From positions 1 to 6,884 of the forward strand of contig CAIOZP010000291.1 of the NCBI GenBank assembly GCA_903862805.1: a stretch of 6,884 nucleotides of DNA, read 5' to 3'. The position numbers were made by a program, and so were the translations under genes. The stretch's first letter is position 1, and each line of letters starts with the position of its first letter. Below the pieces are notes generated by a model, which was not told where the DNA came from, searched no databases, and saw only the letters and a list, made by a program, of their open reading frames with translations. Positions 1 through 5,581 of the stretch are shown here, in pieces. The DNA comes from an uncultured Fibrobacterota bacterium (lineage in GTDB: Bacteria > Fibrobacterota > Chitinivibrionia > Chitinivibrionales > CAIOZP01).

Positions 1-80
1 CATTTCATTCGCACAAAAACGCCTATCATTCACTACACTTCGTTTCGTTCATTACCGGCGTTTTTCCTCCAGTCCCCCCT
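1..80. repeat. Interspersed repeat, copy 1, with self-complementary arms
   Basis: This 80-base block matches positions 134-213 with only three differences (positions 55, 67 and 77, each C here and T in the other copy). It carries a perfect 9-base inverted repeat, AAAAACGCC at 15-23 and GGCGTTTTT at 57-65, around a 33-base spacer rich in TTC/TCG triplets. The arms end in A or T runs, so a transcript from either strand would give a hairpin ending in U residues, which could act as a weak two-way terminator. The repeat may extend left of the window, since the match begins at base 1. Weaker similarity continues to about position 99. No coding potential is evident. The family is not identified. Confidence 0.85.
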
Positions 81-133
81 AACGCGGAAGAAACTCGGCC
101 CAGCGTTCTATTTCCTCATCAGCTCGGGAACTT

Positions 134-212
134 CATTTCATTCGCACAAAAACGCCTATCATTCACTACACTTCGTTTCGTTCATTATCGGCGTTTTTCT
201 TCCAGTCCCTCC
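134..212. repeat. Interspersed repeat, copy 2
   Basis: This is the second copy of the block at the left edge, about 96% identical and offset by exactly 133 bases in the same orientation. The arms AAAAACGCC (148-156) and GGCGTTTTT (190-198) and nearly all of the spacer are unchanged. The close identity suggests recent duplication, gene conversion or a repeat family active in this genome. Similarity to copy 1 stops after GTCCCTCC (205-212) and appears to resume at about 264, after a 51-base interruption. Confidence 0.85.
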
Positions 213-263
213 TGGCGCATTTTAAACCAGAGAACTCCTATCCGGCTTACAGCCGGTCCCTCC
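213..263. other. 51-base segment interrupting repeat copy 2, flanked by 8-base direct repeats
   Basis: GTCCCTCC occurs at 205-212 and again at 256-263. Bases after the second occurrence (264-280) resemble those after GTCCCCCC in copy 1 (80-99): both contain AACG, then AAGAAACT, then GGC, with small gaps. Removing one direct repeat plus the 43 bases between them restores similarity to copy 1. The segment holds a 6-base hairpin, CCGGCT-TAC-AGCCGG, at 242-256. An insertion with target duplication fits, but so does a junction between two unrelated small repeats. The downstream alignment is short. Confidence 0.4.
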
Positions 264-352
264 GCAACGAAGAAACTGGCAATCGACTTCGCCTCTGCCA
301 CACCAATTCTCATTTGTCAAATAGCTATCACCACTGCCCTCGCATCACCTTA

Positions 353-370
353 GCCCCCTTGAAAGGGGGC
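353..370. repeat. GC-rich perfect palindrome
   Basis: GCCCCCTTGAAAGGGGGC forms an 8-base perfect stem around a GA centre, which in RNA would open to at least a four-base loop. It lies in non-coding DNA downstream of nifU with no T run beside it on either strand, so it is not an obvious terminator. Compact GC palindromes like this often occur as repeated intergenic elements in bacterial genomes. This window holds only one copy. Confidence 0.6.
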
Positions 371-414
371 GGAGCTGTGCGACGGGGTTTTATGGTCACA
401 TCTTCCTTGCCAGG

Positions 415-444
415 TTTAAGGGCGGTAGCCCTTCCGGACTTAAA
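415..444. repeat. Nested inverted repeat before a T run
   Basis: AAGGGC (418-423) and GCCCTT (428-433) pair around a GGTA loop. An alternative outer pairing joins TTTAAG (415-420) and CTTAAA (439-444). On the plus strand the region after it is T-rich and ends in nine Ts at 464-472, about 30 bases beyond the compact hairpin, which is too far for a classical terminator of that hairpin. Possible roles are a plus-strand transcription stop that protects nifU from antisense transcription, or a structured remnant of an intergenic repeat. Confidence 0.45.
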
Positions 445-473
445 TGCTTTGTTTTCTTCTGACTTTTTTTTTA

Positions 474-501
474 TCAAAAAATCAAAAATAGGCTTACGCC
501 T
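474..501 (-). terminator. Weak intrinsic terminator overlapping the nifU stop codon
   Basis: On the minus strand the end of nifU reads AGGC-GTAA-GCCT followed by ATTTTTGATTTTTTG. The stem is only four bases, but the loop GTAA is a GNRA-type tetraloop and the tail is strongly T-rich. The TAA stop codon (496-494) lies inside the loop, so a terminating ribosome would cover the hairpin. The short stem makes efficiency doubtful, and the more distal inverted repeats at 415-444 and 353-370 may assist. Confidence 0.4.
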
Positions 502-1330
502 TTACAACAACAATCTCCTGCAACACCTTCTCTCTCAAAATCCTCTCGACAACAGAGAACTGAGTGACAGAAGAATGCGCACAGCCAGCACAATGCCCAC
601 CGAACTTTATAAAGACGGTGTTACCATCAACATCGACCAAGGAACAGTCGCCGCCATCGTGGTGAAGAAGCGGACGGACATCTTCGTCGAGTACCTTTTT
701 GATCTTCTCGATTTTTTCGACATTGGTCATTCTTGGAGCCGAAGGTTCGGCGACTTTGCCAACGCCGTTGATGCGGGCAAGAATCTCTTCGATGTCGCCG
801 ATGCAACCGCCACAACCGCCGCCGGCTTTTGTGTAGTTGGTCACTTCCTCGACGGTTTTGAGCTGGTTCTGAATGATTGCCTCTTCGATTTCAAGATCGG
901 TAATATTGAAGCAAGTGCAGACTACATGACCGTGTTTGACCGCGGGCTCGGTGTCTTTGCCGCCGCTGCGATAGAAACGGATTGCAGCCTCGAGAGCTTC
1001 CTGACCCATGACTGAGCAGTGCATCTTTTCGGCAGGCAGACCACCGAGTTCGTCGGCGATCATCTGGTTGGTGATCTTCTCGGCCTCTTCGATTGTCTTG
1101 CCTTTGCACATCTCGGTAAGCACCGAACTGCTGGCAATCGCGCTTCCGCAACCGAAGGTTTTGAATTTGATATCGACAATTTTTTTATTCTCGTCGAGCT
1201 TGAAGGAGAGGCGCAATGCGTCACCGCATTTGAGGCTGCCGACCTCGCCCACTCCATCGGCATTTTCGACCTCGCCCACATTGCGCGGGTGAAGGTAATG
1301 ATCTTTCACTTTGTCAGTATAGTCCCACAT
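494..1330 (-). CDS. nifU: NifU, three-domain Fe-S cluster assembly scaffold
   Basis: This 278-residue protein has the full NifU layout. The N-terminal IscU-like scaffold (about 1-125) begins MWDYTDKVKDHYLHPRNVGE, typical of the family, and has the three cluster-ligand cysteines C35 (KCGDAL), C61 (FGCGSA) and C105 (HCSVMG). The central BFD-like [2Fe-2S] domain (about 135-185) has C138, C140, C173 and C176. The C-terminal Nfu domain (about 202-278) has C247 and C250 in GHCAGC. In this family, transient clusters are built with sulfur from a cysteine desulfurase (NifS or IscS) and passed to client proteins in the cytosol. The start is one base beyond the stop of the phosphoesterase gene, with GGAAG as ribosome site inside that gene, so translation is probably coupled. 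No nif genes or desulfurase are present, so a general Fe-S role is as likely as nitrogenase maturation. An extra cysteine, C229, lies in the Nfu domain. The family assignment is firm. Confidence 0.95.
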   Translation of the reverse strand: MWDYTDKVKDHYLHPRNVGEVENADGVGEVGSLKCGDALRLSFKLDENKKIVDIKFKTFGCGSAIASSSVLTEMCKGKTIEEAEKITNQMIADELGGLPAEKMHCSVMGQEALEAAIRFYRSGGKDTEPAVKHGHVVCTCFNITDLEIEEAIIQNQLKTVEEVTNYTKAGGGCGGCIGDIEEILARINGVGKVAEPSAPRMTNVEKIEKIKKVLDEDVRPLLHHDGGDCSLVDVDGNTVFIKFGGHCAGCAHSSVTQFSVVERILREKVLQEIVVVKA

Positions 1331-1331
1331 G

Positions 1332-2378
1332 TCAATCTTCCTTTTCCATAATTGTTTCGGGTTCGATTTTATCTATGTCAAGAATGCGTCGGAACGCATT
1401 TTCAAATTTCACCAAAGCTTCGTCGTGATCGGCGTGCGGATCGCGCAGAGGTATGCGGCCAGCCGCCATACTCGCGTGTCCGCCACCGAAGCCGCTCTGC
1501 TCGCGGGCGATGTTCATTGCAATCGTTCCGGCATTGTGATCGGCATTCTTCACACGCACAGAATAAAAAATCTGATTGTTGAAAAATCCCGAACAGACGA
1601 TCGTCGTGATGCCTTCCATTGCCGAACAGAGGTCAGCGATCTCTGCAACACTGTCAGGTGCCGAGATTTTCCCAAGATGCGTGTATGCGACCTCGGCTTC
1701 ATCGTAAATTTCAAGCTCGCCGGTGGCCTTGTGAAGCACACGGAAATATTCCTGATCACGCGCCGGTGTTTCGATCTGCGAAAGCAGGTGGTGATCAATC
1801 AGATCGAAAAGATGCTTGTACATCTCGAGGTCTTCGGGAGAAACATTTCGCGAAATCTCGCTGGTGTCGGTTTTGATACCATAAAACAGCGCAGTCGCAA
1901 GCCGCGAAGGAATTTTGAGCCCCGCCGTGAGAATGTATTTCGAAACAAGCGTCGAGGTTGAGCCGAGATCTTTGCGGATGTCGTAGTAAAACTTCGTTTC
2001 GGCATTCGGCTGATTGGGATGATGGTCGAGCACAACGTCGATCTTCTGCCCAGCCGGAAGAGAAACATGGCCGGTTCCAGGAAACGAATCGACAACAATC
2101 ACACGGTCGAACTGCGAAATGTCGATTAGCATCACCGGCACCACATCTATGCCGAGCAGACGGATCATCGCACGATTTTCGGCGCGCCCAACAAAGCCGC
2201 CAAAGGTGATCTGAACCGTATCGACACCCCACGAATGCACCAGATGCTGCATGCCCAAAGCGGCCGCGAGACAATCAGGATCGGGGTAGTCGTGGGTCAC
2301 GATCAAAACGGAATTGGCAGGAACGATGTGCTTGCGCAGCATCGCCAGTTTCGCGCGGTAATATTCTTCGTCAGTCAT
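1332..2378 (-). CDS. DHH/DHHA1-family phosphoesterase (NrnA-like)
   Basis: This 348-residue protein has the ordered metal-binding motifs of DHH phosphoesterases: THDYPDPD at 28-35, VVDSFPG at 95-101, LDHHPN at 117-122 and YGIKTDT at 166-172. The C-terminal DHHA1 substrate-binding motif GGGHASMAAGR is at 298-308. DLGSTSTLV at 137-145 is also typical. Relatives such as NrnA are cytosolic Mn-dependent enzymes that degrade very short RNAs and, in some cases, 3'-phosphoadenosine 5'-phosphate; others cleave cyclic dinucleotide products. The exact substrate cannot be read from sequence. Motif I is HxxPDPD rather than the NrnA-type PDGD, which suggests a distinct subfamily. The length slightly exceeds the usual 310-330 residues of NrnA because of an acidic C-terminal tail. 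No membrane segment or CBS domain is seen. The start follows a good TGAGG ribosome site at 2390-2386, and the gene is probably co-transcribed with nifU. Confidence 0.9.
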   Translation of the reverse strand: MTDEEYYRAKLAMLRKHIVPANSVLIVTHDYPDPDCLAAALGMQHLVHSWGVDTVQITFGGFVGRAENRAMIRLLGIDVVPVMLIDISQFDRVIVVDSFPGTGHVSLPAGQKIDVVLDHHPNQPNAETKFYYDIRKDLGSTSTLVSKYILTAGLKIPSRLATALFYGIKTDTSEISRNVSPEDLEMYKHLFDLIDHHLLSQIETPARDQEYFRVLHKATGELEIYDEAEVAYTHLGKISAPDSVAEIADLCSAMEGITTIVCSGFFNNQIFYSVRVKNADHNAGTIAMNIAREQSGFGGGHASMAAGRIPLRDPHADHDEALVKFENAFRRILDIDKIEPETIMEKED

Positions 2379-2385
2379 TCAAAAA

Positions 2386-2426
2386 CCTCAGGCGACAAAT
2401 ATAAATCCGGCGAATTTTGGTGTCTT
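2386..2426 (-). promoter_or_regulatory. Candidate promoter and ribosome site for the phosphoesterase-nifU pair
   Basis: The minus strand has TATATTTG (2403-2396), whose first six bases serve as a -10 element, exactly 17 bases after AAGACA (2426-2421; four of six matches to TTGACA). Transcription would begin near 2391, leaving a very short leader with Shine-Dalgarno TGAGG at 2390-2386 and ATG at 2378. The 157-base gap after topA shows no clear terminator, so this promoter may add to read-through from topA. The nine-base word GCCTGAGGT occurs twice in the gap (2393-2385 and 2478-2470), and the first copy contains the ribosome site. Confidence 0.4.
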
Positions 2427-2535
2427 TTTGATGCAACTCCAAAAGATCCACAAGAACCCGAAACACTACACCTCAGGCTAATGAAGAATCTTGATTAAAT
2501 TGTTGGGCTCGGACAGCGACGCCATGAGTAAACAT

Positions 2536-4779
2536 TTATTCCTTCTCTTCATTCTCGCTGTTTTCAACCGTGTGTTTGCATTTCGGGCAATACTTTTTGC
2601 CGCCGTCTTTGCGACTTTCCTTGACCATCATCGCAGGGAATCCGCAGGCTGGGCATGGCTCAAGAACTGGCCGATCCCAGGAGGCGAAATCGCATTTGGG
2701 ATAATTTCCGCAACCGAAGAATTTCTTTCCGCGCTTGGTTGTGCGCTCGGAAAGCTGGCCGTCGCAGCCATCTTTCGGACACGGAACACCGGTCGGAACC
2801 GACTTGGCATTTTTGCATTCAGGATATTTTGAACAACCGAGGAACTTGTTTCCGCGCATATTGATCACGACCATTGGAGCGCCGCATTTGTCACAGATTT
2901 CGTCGGTGTGTTCGGGCTCGTTTTTATTGAGCGGCTCGGTGTATTTGCAAGCGGGGAAACCGGCGCAGGCATAGAATCGCCCGTTGCGGCTCCACTTGAT
3001 CATCAGCTTGTGCTTGCCGCATTCGGGGCAATCGCGGTCGGTCTCTTCCTGATTCTGTTTGCGGATTTCTTTTATGCCGCTCTTCACATCTTCGAGGCGC
3101 TTGGCAAGCGGGTCGTAAAACTCCTGAAGTACTGCGACCCACTGCGAACTTCCTTCTTCGATGCCGTCGAGTTTCTTTTCCATATCGGCGGTGAAACCAA
3201 CATCGAACACTGCGGCGAATTCCTGCACGAGAATATTCTTGACCATGAAGCCGACCTCGGTCGGAACGAATCGACGTGCATCAAGCTCAACGTAATGACG
3301 CTTCTTGAGCGTGTCGATAATCTGAGCGTAGGTCGATGGACGGCCGATGCCTTTTTCTTCGAGCACCTTGACTAACGAAGCTTCGGTGTATCGCGGCGGC
3401 GGCTGGGTGAAATGCTGATGACCGTTCATGTCGCGGCACTTGCATGCGTCGCCAGTTGCGATAAGCGGCAGACGCGCATTCTCGCCTTCCTCGTCACCTT
3501 TTTCTTCGACGGTTTCATCGTAAAGAACAAGGAAACCATCGAACTTCATGATCGAACCGTTGGCGCGGAATGTGCATCCGGCGGCCAAAAGATCAACGCG
3601 AGTCGAATCGAAAATTGCAGGTGTCATCTGGCTTGCGAGGAAACGCTTCCAGATCAATTCATACAAACGATACTGATCTTTCGTAAGGTAGTTCTTCACA
3701 AGCTCCGGCGAAAATTCAAGCGAGACTTGCGACGGGCGGATCGCTTCGTGGGCGTCCTGCGCGTTCTTCGACTTGCCATAAACATTGGGCTTTGCCGGCA
3801 GATATTTGTCGGAGAATTCTGTCTGGATGAACTTGCGTGCATCGGCAGTCGCGTCGTCGGAAATACGGGTCGAGTCGGTTCGCATGTAGGTAATGAGACC
3901 GAGCGTTCCGAGTCCACCGAGCTCAAGACCTTCGTAAAGTTGTTGCGCCACAAGCATCGTTCGCGCCGCCGAAAAACCAAGCTTGCGTGACGCTTCCTGC
4001 TGTAGCGTACTGGTAATGAAAGGCGCATAAGGGCGACGGACTTTTTCGGTTTTTACAACATCGGAAACCGTCCAAGCGGCAGACTTGCATTTGTCAATTA
4101 TCGCTTTAGCATCGGCTTCGCATTTGAGATCGACTTTACCGCCGTCGATCTTCTGGAGCTTGGCTCCGAAAACGGCACCTTCTTTATCGAATGATGCAAG
4201 AACCGACCAATATTCTTCCTGCTTGAAGATCTTTATTTCGTCCTCTCGCTCGCAGATGATTCGCAGTGCGACGCTCTGAACTCGTCCGGCCGAAAGTCCT
4301 TTGAACACAGTGCGCCACAACACCGGTGAGATCTGGTAGCCCACGATGCGGTCAAGAATTCTTCGTGCCTGCTGAGCGTTGACCTTGTTCATGTCAATTT
4401 CGTGCGGATTCTCTATTGCGGCGAGAACCGCTTTCTTCGTGATCTCGTTGAACTGCACGCGGCAAACGGTTTTCCCTTCGCCATTGATCTGCGATGCGAT
4501 GTGCCAGGCAATCGCTTCTCCTTCGCGGTCAGGGTCAGGCGCGAGGTAGATCACATCGGCCTTGGCGGCTTCTTCGCGGATCTCTGCCACGATCTTTTTC
4601 TTGTTCTTCGAGACGATGTATTTCGGTTTGAAATTGTCGGCGATGTCGATGCCAAGCTCGCGTTCGGGAAGGTCGATGACGTGCCCCATCGAGGCGCGGA
4701 CAGCGTAGTCTTTTCCAAGATATTTGGAAATCGTTTTGCACTTTGCAGGTGACTCGACTATGACTAAATTCTTTGCCAT
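2536..4779 (-). CDS. topA: DNA topoisomerase I (type IA)
   Basis: This 747-residue cytosolic enzyme relaxes negative supercoils by a 5'-phosphotyrosine strand passage. The Toprim domain has E9 in IVESPAK and the metal triad D82, D84, E86 in PDPDREGEAIAWH. The catalytic tyrosine is Y298 in ITYMRTDST, with R300 beside it. SAGRVQSVALRI (163-174) and GIGRPSTYAQII (478-488) are further family signatures. The C-terminal tail holds four four-cysteine zinc modules: C584/587/605/611, C629/632/649/655, C667/672/690/696 and C709/712/731/734. The third has a CX4C first pair. The tail ends in an acidic stretch. C14 replaces the usual alanine of VESPAKAKTI and is not catalytic. The start is TGATCAATG, with the stop of purH-N three bases upstream and a GGAG ribosome site inside purH-N, so translation is probably coupled. 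The gene appears intact. Confidence 0.97.
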   Translation of the reverse strand: MAKNLVIVESPAKCKTISKYLGKDYAVRASMGHVIDLPERELGIDIADNFKPKYIVSKNKKKIVAEIREEAAKADVIYLAPDPDREGEAIAWHIASQINGEGKTVCRVQFNEITKKAVLAAIENPHEIDMNKVNAQQARRILDRIVGYQISPVLWRTVFKGLSAGRVQSVALRIICEREDEIKIFKQEEYWSVLASFDKEGAVFGAKLQKIDGGKVDLKCEADAKAIIDKCKSAAWTVSDVVKTEKVRRPYAPFITSTLQQEASRKLGFSAARTMLVAQQLYEGLELGGLGTLGLITYMRTDSTRISDDATADARKFIQTEFSDKYLPAKPNVYGKSKNAQDAHEAIRPSQVSLEFSPELVKNYLTKDQYRLYELIWKRFLASQMTPAIFDSTRVDLLAAGCTFRANGSIMKFDGFLVLYDETVEEKGDEEGENARLPLIATGDACKCRDMNGHQHFTQPPPRYTEASLVKVLEEKGIGRPSTYAQIIDTLKKRHYVELDARRFVPTEVGFMVKNILVQEFAAVFDVGFTADMEKKLDGIEEGSSQWVAVLQEFYDPLAKRLEDVKSGIKEIRKQNQEETDRDCPECGKHKLMIKWSRNGRFYACAGFPACKYTEPLNKNEPEHTDEICDKCGAPMVVINMRGNKFLGCSKYPECKNAKSVPTGVPCPKDGCDGQLSERTTKRGKKFFGCGNYPKCDFASWDRPVLEPCPACGFPAMMVKESRKDGGKKYCPKCKHTVENSENEEKE

Positions 4780-4782
4780 TGA

Positions 4783-5388
4783 TCAGTTTACTCCATATAC
4801 AGAAGCGAAGTGGGCCGTGATGGTTGCATCGTAATCGGCCGTGTGTTTGTAGGCTTTGACCATCAATCGGCGGCGGGTTTCGATCATGGTTGAACCGGTC
4901 GCCTTGAGTTCAGAAAGAACGACTGCGTAGTCGGCCGGATCAACAAGGATCGTCACGGACTTATGGTTCTTTGCAGAGCTTCTCACCATTGCCGGACCGC
5001 CGATGTCGATGTTCTCTACAGCTTCTTCGACAGTCACTCCGGGCTTGGCAATCGTCTGCCGGAAAGGGTAAAGGTTTATTACTACTATATCGATCGGAAC
5101 GATTCCTGCATTTTCAGCCTGAGCAACATGGTCGGCATTGTCGCGGACAAACAAAAGTCCGCCGTGGATCTTGGGGTGAAGAGTCTTCACACGGCCGTCC
5201 ATCATCTCCGGATAGCCGGTGTATTTTTCGACCGGAGTGACACTAAGTCCACCTTCCGAAAGCAGTTTGCTGGTTCCGCCGGTGGAAAGGATCTCAACGC
5301 CGAGAGCCGAAAGCTCTTTTGCGAAATCGAGTATTCCGATCTTGTCGGAAACGCTTATCAATGCGCGAATGATCCTTTTATCTGCCAT
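4783..5388 (-). CDS. purH: Stand-alone IMP cyclohydrolase (PurH N-terminal domain only)
   Basis: This 201-residue protein matches the N-terminal MGS-like domain of bifunctional PurH. Signatures in order are ISVSDKIG (11-18), STGGTS (35-40), [13 protein letters not shown] (65-77), NLYPF (105-109), ENIDIGGP (125-132), SSAKNHK (137-143) and HTADYDATI (182-190). It should close the ring of FAICAR to give IMP, the last step of purine synthesis. Standard PurH is about 510-530 residues and carries an AICAR formyltransferase domain after this point. Here a stop codon follows FASVYGVN, and topA begins three bases later, so there is no room for a frameshifted second domain. The formyltransferase must be encoded elsewhere, as a separate PurH C-terminal gene or a PurP-like enzyme, or the pathway is incomplete. 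It heads the minus-strand cluster, with only a weak ribosome site (GGAACGGG) upstream. Confidence 0.93.
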   Translation of the reverse strand: MADKRIIRALISVSDKIGILDFAKELSALGVEILSTGGTSKLLSEGGLSVTPVEKYTGYPEMMDGRVKTLHPKIHGGLLFVRDNADHVAQAENAGIVPIDIVVINLYPFRQTIAKPGVTVEEAVENIDIGGPAMVRSSAKNHKSVTILVDPADYAVVLSELKATGSTMIETRRRLMVKAYKHTADYDATITAHFASVYGVN

Positions 5389-5461
5389 GAAATTTACCCG
5401 TTCCGGTTGAATTTTTCACACTTTGAAGAGGCTAAATATGATTGCCGGTATGAGTGCGATG

Positions 5462-5505
5462 CAAACATAAATCAAATATAACACTCGATGATTCTCCTTT
5501 GTCCA
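5462..5505 (-). promoter_or_regulatory. Candidate promoter for purH-topA in the purH/dnaN divergent region
   Basis: On the minus strand TATATTTG (5480-5473) repeats exactly the -10-type word found before the phosphoesterase gene. A related TATGTTTG follows at 5469-5462. TGGACA (5505-5500), five of six matches to TTGACA, lies 19 bases upstream, a longer spacing than usual. The leader to the ATG at 5388 would be about 80 bases, with no obvious riboswitch fold. The 193-base divergent region (5389-5581) must also hold the dnaN promoter. On the plus strand TATAAC at 5477-5482 and TTGAAT at 5508-5513 are possible elements, but none is convincing. A repressor site shared by both directions is possible but not shown. 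Confidence 0.35.
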
Positions 5506-5567
5506 CCTTGAATCGCTACGGCGGAATTATTTTAGGAAAGCGATAATGACAACAACCATAGCCCGCC

Positions 5568-5575
5568 GAGGAGGA
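5568..5575 (+). promoter_or_regulatory. Strong Shine-Dalgarno site that fixes the dnaN start
   Basis: GAGGAGGA ends seven bases before the ATG at 5582 and is a near-perfect anti-16S match. It supports 5582 as start rather than the in-frame ATG at 5546, which would add 12 residues (MTTTIARRGGLH) not expected for the family. The upstream ATG does have its own weaker site, AGGAAAG, at 5534-5540. Confidence 0.85.
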
Positions 5576-5581
5576 CTCCAT

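Noticed and set aside
1..280. CRISPR array
   Set aside because: Only two 80-base copies occur, spaced 53 bases apart, with no short uniform repeats and no cas genes.
314..1015. 233-residue plus-strand open frame over the nifU region
   Set aside because: It lies mostly antisense to nifU, has no recognisable domain and starts in hairpin-rich non-coding DNA. The minus-strand frame has full NifU motifs.
1329..1961. 210-residue plus-strand open frame
   Set aside because: It is antisense to the DHH phosphoesterase and has no motif; it is a shadow of the minus-strand codon bias.
2908..3990. Long plus-strand open frames opposite topA (155 and 192 residues)
   Set aside because: They are antisense to clear topA domains, have no family signature and no ribosome site of note.
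4402..4752. 116-residue plus-strand frame opposite the topA N-terminus
   Set aside because: It is a complement of the Toprim-coding region without independent support.
4783..4786. PurH truncated by frameshift
   Set aside because: The stop is followed by the topA start within three bases, topA's ribosome site is embedded in the purH end, and the domain ends at its natural boundary, so a broken longer gene is unlikely.
5389..5581. Possible replication origin near dnaN
   Set aside because: I found no cluster of DnaA boxes (TTATCCACA-like), no long AT-rich unwinding region and no dnaA gene. The region is a short divergent promoter area.
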